64,000 bases of DNA from Conexibacter sp. CPCC 206217 (GTDB taxonomy: Bacteria > Actinomycetota > Thermoleophilia > Solirubrobacterales > Solirubrobacteraceae). Location: assembly GCF_030646165.1 (NCBI RefSeq), contig NZ_JAUTDO010000003.1, positions 186,001-250,000 on the forward strand. Reading direction: 5' to 3'. The translations under genes and the position numbers were made by a program. Shown here in pieces: positions 8,891 to 17,044 of this stretch (positions are counted from its first letter, which is position 1; every line of letters starts with the position of its first letter). Below the pieces are notes generated by a model. The model saw only the letters and a list, made by a program, of their open reading frames with translations, was not told where the DNA came from and did not search any database.

Positions 8891-10663
8891 TTGACCCTCT
8901 TGACACCGTGGTTCCTGCTGGGCCTCGTCGCGCTCGCTCCGCTCGTGGCATTGCATCTGCGACGGCGCCGCAGACAGCGTGAGGTCGCGAGCCTGCTGCT
9001 GTGGCGTGAGCTGCCGTCGACCGCTGCCGGTCGGCGGCGCGCGGCGCTCGTGCTGCCGCTGCTGCTCGCGCTGCAGGCGCTGATCGTCGTGCTGATCGTG
9101 GTCGGACTCGCACAACCGCGCGGCGGTGCCGGCTCGAGCGGGAGGGAGGCGCGTCCGGCGCAGGTGTTCGTGCTCGACGAGGCGCTCAGCTCCGGCTCTG
9201 GCCCCAGCGAGGCCCTGACCGCCGCACGCGCGGAGATCGATCGGCGGCTTGCGCAGACGGCATCGGACACACCCGTCAGCGTCGTGGTCGCCGGCGCCGC
9301 GCCGCGCCTGCTCGTCGCCGGAGCGAGTCCGCGCACGGCGCGCGATGCGGTCGCATCGCTGACGCCTGCCGCGGCTTTGCGCGCGGACGCACCGCCGTCC
9401 GACCTGCGCGCCGGGCTCGCGCTCGCGGCCGGTCAGCTGCACGCGCCCGGCGCACGGGTCACGCTCGTCCACGCGGCGCAGGACATGCCCCCGCGCGTTC
9501 GGACCGACGGCGTGAGCTACAGCGCGGTTGCGATCGGCGCCAGCGGCCCGGCGCAGACGCTGGAGCAGCCCGTCGGGCGCTGCGCTCCGGGGGAGGTCGG
9601 CGCCACTGCCGGCGCTCCGCCGGCGCCGCGCTGCACGGTCTTCGCCGCGATACGCAACGACGCACGCTCGCGGGCGCGGGCGCGGTTGGTGGTCGAGCGG
9701 GCGGGACGGCCCGTCGCTTCGCGCACGCTCTCGGTCGCGGGGCAGAGCCGCGCCACGATCTCGTTCGACGCTGCGCCCGGGGCGAGGCTGACGCTGCGGG
9801 TGGTCGCTCCGGGCGCGGACGATGCGCGCGCGACCGTCACGGTGCCCGGCGTGCCGGAACCCGCCTCCGTCACGCTCGTCTCGTCGCGACCGTCCACGCA
9901 GCCGCTCTCGCGCGCGCTGACGAGCGTGCCCGGCGTCACGCTGCGGCTCGTCTCGCCGACCGACTACTCCGACGACGACAGCGCCGCCGCCGATCTCGTC
10001 GTGTTCGACCGCTGGGCACCGGACGGTGCGCTGCCGGATGCGCCCGCCACGCTGCTGGTCGATCCGCCGCGTCTCCCCGACGGTCATGTCGGCGCCGCGC
10101 TCGCCGATCCCGAGCTGAGCGGGGAGGACGCCGCGGACCCGCTGCTGGCGGGCGTCGACCTCGACGGTCTCGCGATTGCCACGGGCGGCGCGCACAGCAT
10201 CACGCTCCCGCCCGCTCTGCGCGCGATCGCCTGGGCCCCGGGAGGCCCCCTGATCGCCGCCGGGCAACCCGCGGCGGATCGACGCATCGCCCTCTTCGCC
10301 TTCGATCCGGAGGCCTCGACGCTGCCGCAACTGCCGGCCTTCCCGATCCTGATCGCGAACGTCGTCGCCTGGTCGCTGGGGGAGCTGCCGGATGGTGCGA
10401 CGGGGAGCGTGACGGCGGGCGGCGCCGGTCCGGTCGCGGGAAGCGGCGGCGTCGGTGGCGCGGGCGGCGACGCCGCGGGAGCAGACGACGCCGTTGCGAG
10501 CGACGGCTCGCCCACCCTGGTCCTGCGCGCGACCGATGGTGGCGCGGCCGCTCCCGGTCGCCGCCCCGGCTGGTGGCCGCTGCTGCTCGCCGCCGCGCTG
10601 CTCGTGCTGCTGGCGGAGTGGGCCTACCCACGCTGGGCGACGCGAGCGGAGGCGCGCGCGTGA
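8891..10663 (+). CDS. BatA-like membrane protein with degenerate VWA domain
   Basis: A 590-residue membrane protein. The TTG start at 8891 is chosen because LTLLTPWFLLGLVALAPLVALHL aligns from its first residue with the GTG-started paralogue at 17041. The N-terminal BatA-type region has two membrane segments (about 3-22 and 50-75) around an Arg-rich loop (LRRRRRQREVASLLLW). A VWA-like domain follows, but its metal site reads LDEALSSGS instead of DxSxS, so metal binding is doubtful. A periplasmic region ends in the conserved DPLLAGVDLDGLAI and STLPQLPAFPILIANVVAW. A C-terminal helix WWPLLLAAALLVLLAEWAY anchors it. The TGA overlaps the next GTG. BatA proteins act with MoxR ATPases in envelope protein assembly. 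Confidence 0.82.
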   Translation: MTLLTPWFLLGLVALAPLVALHLRRRRRQREVASLLLWRELPSTAAGRRRAALVLPLLLALQALIVVLIVVGLAQPRGGAGSSGREARPAQVFVLDEALSSGSGPSEALTAARAEIDRRLAQTASDTPVSVVVAGAAPRLLVAGASPRTARDAVASLTPAAALRADAPPSDLRAGLALAAGQLHAPGARVTLVHAAQDMPPRVRTDGVSYSAVAIGASGPAQTLEQPVGRCAPGEVGATAGAPPAPRCTVFAAIRNDARSRARARLVVERAGRPVASRTLSVAGQSRATISFDAAPGARLTLRVVAPGADDARATVTVPGVPEPASVTLVSSRPSTQPLSRALTSVPGVTLRLVSPTDYSDDDSAAADLVVFDRWAPDGALPDAPATLLVDPPRLPDGHVGAALADPELSGEDAADPLLAGVDLDGLAIATGGAHSITLPPALRAIAWAPGGPLIAAGQPAADRRIALFAFDPEASTLPQLPAFPILIANVVAWSLGELPDGATGSVTAGGAGPVAGSGGVGGAGGDAAGADDAVASDGSPTLVLRATDGGAAAPGRRPGWWPLLLAAALLVLLAEWAYPRWATRAEARA

Positions 10664-13227
10664 GCCTCGCGGCCCCGCTCTGGCTGCTGGCGCTGATCCC
10701 GCTCGGGCTCTTCGCCGCGCTGCTGCGACCGCGCGCCGGGGCGCCACGGCTCGCGTTCGCATTGCGCGCGGCGGCCGCCGTGGCGCTCGTGCTCGCCCTC
10801 GCGCAGCCGCAGACCGGCTCTGACAGGGGCGGTCCGACCCTCCTTCTGCTCGACCGCTCCGCGAGCATCGACGCCGGGATGACGGCCCGTGAGAGCGCGT
10901 GGGTGCGTACGGCGATCGAGCAGGGAGCGTGTCCCGCGCCGTGCCGCGTCATCACGTTCGCGGGCGAGCCGTCGTTTGCCGGCGTTCCCGCGTCGGGCCG
11001 GCTGCCGGCGTCGCCTGCGCCCGGCTCCGGCGCGACAGACCTGGCCGCGGCGCTGCGCCTGGCGACGGGGGAGCTGCGCGACGGCGGCCGCGCGATCGTG
11101 CTGTCGGACGGGCTCGACACCGCGCCGGATCCCGGCGGCGCGATCGCGGCGGCGACGCGAGCCGCCCGCCGCGCGGGGGTGCGTGTCGACACCGTCGCGC
11201 TGGCGCCGGCCGCGACGGTCGCCGACGCGGCGGTGACACGCCTGGTCGCGCCGTCGCAGCTGCGCGCGGGCGATCAGCTGACGCTGCAGGCGACCGTCCG
11301 CAGCACCGTCGCGCGCACGGCGACGCTGCGGCTCTCCCGCGACGGCGCCGAGATCGGTCGCCAGCCGGTCCGCCTGCGGGTCGGCGACAACGCGCTGCTG
11401 CTGACGTATCGCGCGCCCGCCGAGGGCTGGCACGCCTACCGGATGGCGGTCGCGATGAGCGGCGACACCGTCGCCGCCAACGACGCGCTCGACGCCACGA
11501 CCCGCGTCGGGCCAGCTCCGCGCGTCCTCGTCCTCGAGGGCGCGCCGGGCAGCGCCGGCACCCTGCCGCAGCTGCTGAGCGACGACGGCGCCGCGGTCAC
11601 CATCGCTTCCGCGACACCGCAGGCGCTCTCGCAAAGCGACATCGAAGCCGCCGACACGGTCGTGCTCGCCGACGTTCTCGCGCGCGCGCTCGCGCCCGCG
11701 CGCGTGACGGCGCTGCAGGACGCCGTTCGCGACGGCGGAATCGGGCTCTTCGTGCTCGGCGGGGAGCACAGCCTCTCGCTCGGCGGCTACGCCGGGACGA
11801 CGCTCGACACGCTGCTGCCGACCCAGAGCCTCGCGCCGGGTGGCGTGCGCAAGCGCCAGCTCGCGCTCCAGCTGGTGCTCGATCGCTCCAGCTCGATGAA
11901 CGACCTGGCCGGCGGCTACGACTCGAAGATCGCGATGGCGCGCGCCGCGGCGCGCTCGGCGCTGCGGCTCGCCGCCAGAGACGACGACGAGGTCGGCGTC
12001 GTCGCGTTCGACGCCGACGCGCACACGATCGTCCCGCTGGAGCGGGTGAACGAGCAGAACGTCGCGACGATCGGGCGGCTGCTCGACGGCCTTGACGCGG
12101 ACGGCGGCACGAACATGCTGCGCGGCCTGCGCAGCGGCGTCGAGCAGGTCGAGCAGAGCCGCGCGAGGGTCAAGCACCTGATCCTGCTGAGCGACGGCGT
12201 CTCGGAGCCCGGCGACTACGCCCCGCTGCTGGCGCGGATGCGCCGCGACGGCATCACGCTCTCGACGATCTCGCTCGGCCGCGACGCCGACGACGCCTTG
12301 ATGCGCAGACTCGCGCAGCAGGCGGGCGGGCGCTTCTACGACGTCGGCGACGCGCGCGACCTCCCGCGCGTGTTCACCCGCGACGCGCGGCGCAGCGCCC
12401 CGTCGGTCGCCGTGCGCGCGACGCTGCCGGTCACCGCGACCGCCGCGAGCCCGCTCGTCGCGAGTCTCGCGGACGAGCGCCTGCCGACGCTGAGCGGCGA
12501 CGTCCTCACGCGCCTGCGCGCGGGCGCGACCGAGGCGCTCGCGACCGAGGTCAACGGCGCCCGCACGCCGGTGCTCGCGCAATGGCAGTACGGCCTCGGC
12601 CGCGTCGCCGTCTGGACGCCGGGCGCCGGCGCGTGGGCCGGCACCTGGCTCGACGCCGAGCCGGCCGTCTTCGCGGACGCGGCGCGCTGGTCCGCGCGCG
12701 CCGTCGCGACGCCGGCGCTGCAGCCCGCGCTCGATCCGGCGGCGCGCGGCCGGGTCATCGTCGATCCGCTGGCGACGGCCGGCCGCTCGCTCCCGCTCGC
12801 GCAGGTCGACGGAACCGTCCGCCCGCCGGGCGGCGCGCAGCGCGGCCTCGACTTCGTCCAGGTCGCTCCCAGTCGCTACGCCGCGACGCTTCCCGGGGGG
12901 AGCTCGGCGTCAGCCGGTGTGTATGGAATCGGTGTTGGCGCCGACGACGCCGCCGCGCTCGCGGCGCAGGCGCTGGTGGCGGTGCCGTACCCCGCCGAGT
13001 ACCGCCCTCAGCCTGCTGACAGCGCGTGGCTCGGCGCGTTGACCAGCGCGACCGGTGGCAGCGCCCACGAACCGGGCGATCCGGACGCGGCGCTGCGGCC
13101 CGAGCGCGCCGGCGGGCTCTGGCGGTTGCTCGCCGCCGCAGCGATCGTCCTCCTGCTGGCCGCGGTCGCGGCCGGCCGCCGCGCGCGACCACGCGACCGA
13201 GTGCGCGCACGTGCCACGTCACAGTGA
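10660..13227 (+). CDS. Membrane protein with two VWA domains and a glutamine-amidotransferase-like segment
   Basis: An 855-residue protein starting at GTG 10660, which overlaps the previous TGA. Two N-terminal membrane helices are followed by a first VWA domain with an intact metal motif DRSAS from D65. A beta-rich region precedes an amidotransferase-fold segment (GLFVLGGEHSLSLGGYAG, about 367-385). A second VWA domain begins DRSSS at D408, with GGTNM and LLSDGVSEPGD supplying the other metal ligands. A C-terminal helix LLAAAAIVLLLAAVAAG follows. This layout is known from MoxR/DUF58-associated COG5426-type proteins. It is the large extracytoplasmic partner of module 1 and a paralogue of 19095-21683. 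It could present metal or hold the quinoprotein during maturation; that role is inferred from mxaC and mxaL neighbours in methylotrophs. Confidence 0.85.
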   Translation: MSLAAPLWLLALIPLGLFAALLRPRAGAPRLAFALRAAAAVALVLALAQPQTGSDRGGPTLLLLDRSASIDAGMTARESAWVRTAIEQGACPAPCRVITFAGEPSFAGVPASGRLPASPAPGSGATDLAAALRLATGELRDGGRAIVLSDGLDTAPDPGGAIAAATRAARRAGVRVDTVALAPAATVADAAVTRLVAPSQLRAGDQLTLQATVRSTVARTATLRLSRDGAEIGRQPVRLRVGDNALLLTYRAPAEGWHAYRMAVAMSGDTVAANDALDATTRVGPAPRVLVLEGAPGSAGTLPQLLSDDGAAVTIASATPQALSQSDIEAADTVVLADVLARALAPARVTALQDAVRDGGIGLFVLGGEHSLSLGGYAGTTLDTLLPTQSLAPGGVRKRQLALQLVLDRSSSMNDLAGGYDSKIAMARAAARSALRLAARDDDEVGVVAFDADAHTIVPLERVNEQNVATIGRLLDGLDADGGTNMLRGLRSGVEQVEQSRARVKHLILLSDGVSEPGDYAPLLARMRRDGITLSTISLGRDADDALMRRLAQQAGGRFYDVGDARDLPRVFTRDARRSAPSVAVRATLPVTATAASPLVASLADERLPTLSGDVLTRLRAGATEALATEVNGARTPVLAQWQYGLGRVAVWTPGAGAWAGTWLDAEPAVFADAARWSARAVATPALQPALDPAARGRVIVDPLATAGRSLPLAQVDGTVRPPGGAQRGLDFVQVAPSRYAATLPGGSSASAGVYGIGVGADDAAALAAQALVAVPYPAEYRPQPADSAWLGALTSATGGSAHEPGDPDAALRPERAGGLWRLLAAAAIVLLLAAVAAGRRARPRDRVRARATSQ

Positions 13228-13255
13228 GATGAGCCTCGCGCCGACGGCGAGAATT

Positions 13256-13297
13256 TAGGGCACCCTACATTCATTAGGTACCGAATCATTTCGGTAC
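13256..13297 (+). promoter_or_regulatory. Two palindromes in an AT-rich patch upstream of the PQQ-cytochrome gene
   Basis: TAGGG-CA-CCCTA lies at 13256-13267, and GTACCGAA-TCAT-TTCGGTAC with perfect 8-bp arms at 13278-13297. They are embedded in the most AT-rich stretch of the area, 86-127 bases before the ATG at 13383. Repressor or activator operators are likely. The TTAGG half-site resembles metal-regulator boxes of the DtxR type only loosely. Confidence 0.5.
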
Positions 13298-13382
13298 GCG
13301 GGTGCTCCGAAGGGGTAGGATCGACGACGGGCGCGAGCGGAGACGAAGAGTCGTTCGCGAAGTCAGAAGGGAGCATAGGTCG

Positions 13383-15419
13383 ATGAATCATGGACCTGAC
13401 GCGGCGAGGCTGACATCAGCCAGGCTCGTACGCGGCCTCGGCATGGCAGCCACAGCGCTTGCCGTCGCCGCGACGATCGCCGCATGCGGTGGTGGTGGAG
13501 ACGACGACACCACCAGCACCAGCGCATCCGCACCGGCGACGACGCCAGCCCCGGCGCAGCAGACGACGACGACGGAAGCGCCGGCTGCCGCCGAGGTGGC
13601 ATCGGGCTGGACCCTGCCGAACGCGGACCTGGGCAACACGCGCCGCGTCAGCGGCCAGATCGACAGCTCGAACGTCGACAGACTCGGCGTCGCCTGGACG
13701 GTGCCGATCAGAGGCGCCGGCACGTTCGGCAACTATGCGACCACGCCGGTCGTCGTCGACGGCGTCGTCTACGTGCAGAATTTGACCTCGGACGTCGAGG
13801 CGATCGACTTCAGAACCGGCAGAGTGCTGTGGACGAAGGCGTACAACTCGCCGAACGTCGGACCTGACGGCGTCAACGTCGTCGATGGCACCGTCTACGG
13901 CGCGACCGCGAGCAACGCCTTCGCGCTCAGCGCCAAGACCGGCGAGCAGCTGTGGACGAGAAGACTCGTGCGCAACGGTCAAGAGGGCATCGACATGGCT
14001 CCGGGCGTGAACGAGGGGACCGTCTACGTCTCCACGGTCCCGGGCAACGCGAGAGGCTTCTACTCCGGCCAGGGCCAGGCGATCCTGTGGGCGATGGACG
14101 CCAGAACCGGGGCGACGAAGTGGAAGTGGAAGGAAGTCCCGGACGACCTCTGGGGCAACAAGAGAATCAACTCCGGCGGTGGCCAGTGGGAGCCGCCGAC
14201 GTTCGACGCCAACGGCGACGTGTACATCGACGTCGCCAACCCCGCGCCGTTCGTCGGCAGCAGCCCCAACAGACCGAACCCGTCGAGAAGAACGGCCTTC
14301 GGCGGTTCGCGCCCGGGTCCGAACCTCTACACGGACTCCGTCGTCAAGTTGGACAAGACGACAGGCAGAATGATCTGGTACCACCAGCTCTTCCCGCACG
14401 ATGTGTACGACTGGGACCTGAACAATTCGCCGCTGCTGGCGAACGTCGGCGGTCAGGAGATGGTGATCTCCGCGGGCAAGGGCGGTCAGGCGATCGCCAA
14501 CGACACGTCGGACGGCAGACTGCTGTGGAGAACGGCCGTCGGCGAGCACAACGGTCACGACAGAGACAACATCTACGGGATGAAGCGGCAGTGGGACAAG
14601 CTGCCGGACCCGAACAGCACGTACAAGGTGCTGCCGGGTGAGTTCGGCGGCGTCGAGTCCCCGTACGCGTCCGACGACGACACCGTCTACATGGCGATCG
14701 TCGACCTGCCCGGCATCGTCAGACAGCAGGCCGAGACGCCGGACGACGCCACCAGAGGCACCGGCAGAGTCGTCGCACTCGACATGGCGACGGGCAGAAT
14801 CAAGTGGGACCACAGATTCGCCAGCTCGCCGTACGGCGCGACCGCGGTCATCAACGATCTCGTCTTCACGACGACGTTTGACGGCAGACTGTTCGCGCTC
14901 GACACGAGCACCGGCGACGTCGCCTTCCAGGCCAGACTGCCGGCCGGCACGAACGCGCCGGTGGCGATCAACGACGACACGGTCATCACCGCGGGCAGCT
15001 TCCCGGGTGCGGCCGGGCAGAGAGCCGAGATCGTCGCGTACCGCCTCGGCGCGACGGGTGCCGAGAGAGCGCCCGCGGCGGCTGGCGGCGGCGAGAGAAG
15101 AGCCTCGGCGGGCGGCGGAGGTGGCGGCGGTGCCGCCAGCATCGCGGCCGGCAGAAGAGTCTTCTCGACCAACTGCGCGAGCTGCCACACGCTCGCGGCG
15201 GCTGGTGCGAGCGCCAACGTGGGCCCGAACCTCGATCAGCTGATGCCGAGCATGGCTGAGGTTCAGAGACAGGTCATCAACGGCGGCGGCGGCATGCCGG
15301 CGTTCGGCGGGACCCTCTCCAGAAGCGAGATCGACTCGGTCTCCACCTACGTCTCGTCGGTCGCCGGCAGAGGCGGCGGCGGAGGCGGGGGCGGCGGCAA
15401 CGGCGGCGGCGCCCCGTGA
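13383..15419 (+). CDS. PQQ-dependent dehydrogenase with C-terminal cytochrome c, lipoprotein
   Basis: A 678-residue quinohaemoprotein. ATG 13383 has AGAAGGGAG at 13364-13372. A signal sequence ends in IAAC, followed by Gly/Asp and a Thr/Pro linker. The propeller has GWTLPNADLGNTR at its start, KLDKTTGRMIWYH with the likely catalytic Asp, and PHDVYDWD. A Gly/Ala/Ser-rich linker leads to a small class I cytochrome c with CASCH at C598, C601 and H602 and the probable Met ligand M638 (GGMPAFGG); a Gly-rich tail closes the protein. No vicinal CC pair is seen. AGA is the main arginine codon. It lies alone between the two VWA modules, with its own upstream palindromes and a strong hairpin after the stop. 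Confidence 0.92.
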   Translation: MNHGPDAARLTSARLVRGLGMAATALAVAATIAACGGGGDDDTTSTSASAPATTPAPAQQTTTTEAPAAAEVASGWTLPNADLGNTRRVSGQIDSSNVDRLGVAWTVPIRGAGTFGNYATTPVVVDGVVYVQNLTSDVEAIDFRTGRVLWTKAYNSPNVGPDGVNVVDGTVYGATASNAFALSAKTGEQLWTRRLVRNGQEGIDMAPGVNEGTVYVSTVPGNARGFYSGQGQAILWAMDARTGATKWKWKEVPDDLWGNKRINSGGGQWEPPTFDANGDVYIDVANPAPFVGSSPNRPNPSRRTAFGGSRPGPNLYTDSVVKLDKTTGRMIWYHQLFPHDVYDWDLNNSPLLANVGGQEMVISAGKGGQAIANDTSDGRLLWRTAVGEHNGHDRDNIYGMKRQWDKLPDPNSTYKVLPGEFGGVESPYASDDDTVYMAIVDLPGIVRQQAETPDDATRGTGRVVALDMATGRIKWDHRFASSPYGATAVINDLVFTTTFDGRLFALDTSTGDVAFQARLPAGTNAPVAINDDTVITAGSFPGAAGQRAEIVAYRLGATGAERAPAAAGGGERRASAGGGGGGGAASIAAGRRVFSTNCASCHTLAAAGASANVGPNLDQLMPSMAEVQRQVINGGGGMPAFGGTLSRSEIDSVSTYVSSVAGRGGGGGGGGGNGGGAP

Positions 15420-15458
15420 GGAGCTAGACCACGCCTCCAGCGGTGGTCGCAACGCACA

Positions 15459-15488
15459 GGAGCCGGGCGCCGCGTGGCGCCCGGCTCC
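15459..15488 (+). terminator. 13-bp perfect hairpin after the PQQ-cytochrome gene
   Basis: GGAGCCGGGCGCC at 15459-15471 pairs perfectly with GGCGCCCGGCTCC at 15476-15488 around the tetraloop GCGT. A short T-containing stretch (CGTCTTGG) follows. It begins 40 bases past the stop at 15419, as expected for a terminator, and argues that the next gene starts after it. Confidence 0.75.
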
Positions 15489-15505
15489 GGCGTCTTGGCG
15501 CTCGT

Positions 15506-17044
15506 GTGAGCGCCGGCGCGCGGCGGATCGCGAGGTGGCTGACGGCTGAGCCGGGCGTGGTGGTGGTGCTTGGCGAGCGCGATGGTGGGCGGGGCGTCGA
15601 TCGCGTCCCGCTCACCACCGGCCTGCAGCGCTGGCGCGTGCGGATCGCGCGCGTGCGGGCGCTGGCGTTGGCGCGGCGGTGGCTGATCGTCGCGCTGCTG
15701 CTCGCGGCGCTGCTGTGCTTGCTGGGTTCCGGCGTAGCCGTGGTCGTGGCGGTCCCGTGCGTGCTGTCGCTAATCGCGTGCGGCGCTCTGCTGCGCCGGC
15801 GCCCGTCGCTGTCCGCGGTCGCCCGCCTGCTCGACGACCGCCTGGCCTTGTCCGAACGCCTCGCCACAGCCCTCGAATTGACCGCGCCCGCCCCGCGGGC
15901 CGGGAGGACCGAACGATCGCTGTCGTCCAGCGGCAGCAATCCTTCGGTCCTGGTGGGCGTGGGAGATTCGCTGGCGACCCGCGTGGTCGCGGAGGCGGAG
16001 CATGCGCTGGCGTGGAGCCTCGACGCGCGGCGGGCGCGGCTGCGGCGGGCGCCGCGCGAGTGGGGGGCGGTGGTCGTGGCGGCCGGCGTGGTCGCCGTCG
16101 TCGCGTTGGTGCTGAGCGGCGCCGAGACGTCGTCGCAGTCGCAGCCCGGGGTATCGGCTCAGCGCAGAGGCGCGGCGAGCGGGGCCGGCGCCGCGGCAGG
16201 CGATCGCAGATCGCAGGCGCGACGACCGCGACCGACCGGCGGCGGCGTGCCGTCGTCGGCCAATCCCTACAGCAGCAATCCGTTTGCGAGCGCGTATTCG
16301 AGACGGTTGCTGAAGCGGCTGCAGGGCCAGCCGACGATCAGCTACACGAGCCCGGGTCTGAAGCCCGACGTCAACGATGCGGGCGCTGCGCCGTTGCGCA
16401 ACAGCGCGGGTGGAGCCGGGCAGAGACAGCAGAGCGGAGCGTCGAACGGCACGCGCAACGCGAACGGTCCGGACGTGACCAGTCCGGCGGCCGGCGGCGG
16501 CGCGCGCGCCGGTGCGATCACGCCGGTCACGAAGCCGCCATCGCCGGGCAGCCCGACGCCGAGCGGCGCCGCGAGCACGCCCGGCGGAGGCGGCGGCGCG
16601 TCGACCACGACGCCCGGCAACACCACCAGATCGCGGGGCAGATCTGGCAACGCACCATCTCCGTCCGGGGGCGCGCAGAGAAGCGCGTCGTCGCCGAGCA
16701 GCGCGACCGGCGGATCCCCGACGGGCGGCACGGAGGCCGGTCACCAGCGCGGCACGACGCAGCGCGCGCCGACAGCGCCGCAGCAGCAGACCGCCGGTTC
16801 GGTCGGCCTGCCGCTGCAGGGCGAGTTCGCCCCCGGCAGACCGGGCGGCGGCGCCGCGAGACCCGGTCAGCAGGGCAGCGGCGGCGGCGGTCGCAGCCGC
16901 ACGCAGCAGGTCGCCGGCGCGGGCGCTGCGGCGGGCGGATCGTTCCCCTACATTCCATCCGCCGCCACCCCGCTCGGCCGTGGCCAGCAGACCCTGCTGC
17001 TCGACTACCTGCGCGAGCTGAGCCTGCTCGCCGGCCGGCCGTGA
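15506..17044 (+). CDS. Low-complexity membrane protein of the second MoxR/VWA-associated module
   Basis: A 512-residue protein of unknown function, paralogous to 7255-8802. GTG 15506 is chosen because an upstream in-frame GTG at 15443 would place a terminator hairpin inside the gene, and because homology to the paralogue begins at IARWLTAEPGVVVV. Membrane helices lie near residues 50-90 (LIVALLLAALLCLLG, VAVVVAVPCVLSLIACGAL) and near 185-205 (VVVAAGVVAVVALVL). A long Gly/Ser/Thr/Pro/Ala-rich region leads to a conserved tail with FPYIPSAATPLGRGQQTLLL and YLRELSLL. The stop overlaps the next GTG (GTGA). Role unknown; its constant position ahead of the BatA-like gene suggests a shared complex. 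Confidence 0.72.
   Translation: MSAGARRIARWLTAEPGVVVVLGERDGGRGVDRVPLTTGLQRWRVRIARVRALALARRWLIVALLLAALLCLLGSGVAVVVAVPCVLSLIACGALLRRRPSLSAVARLLDDRLALSERLATALELTAPAPRAGRTERSLSSSGSNPSVLVGVGDSLATRVVAEAEHALAWSLDARRARLRRAPREWGAVVVAAGVVAVVALVLSGAETSSQSQPGVSAQRRGAASGAGAAAGDRRSQARRPRPTGGGVPSSANPYSSNPFASAYSRRLLKRLQGQPTISYTSPGLKPDVNDAGAAPLRNSAGGAGQRQQSGASNGTRNANGPDVTSPAAGGGARAGAITPVTKPPSPGSPTPSGAASTPGGGGGASTTTPGNTTRSRGRSGNAPSPSGGAQRSASSPSSATGGSPTGGTEAGHQRGTTQRAPTAPQQQTAGSVGLPLQGEFAPGRPGGGAARPGQQGSGGGGRSRTQQVAGAGAAAGGSFPYIPSAATPLGRGQQTLLLDYLRELSLLAGRP

Noticed and set aside
15679..17040. In-frame extension upstream of the second BatA-like gene
   Set aside because: The BatA N-terminal domain begins at GTG 17041; the extension overlaps the coding sequence of the preceding membrane protein.
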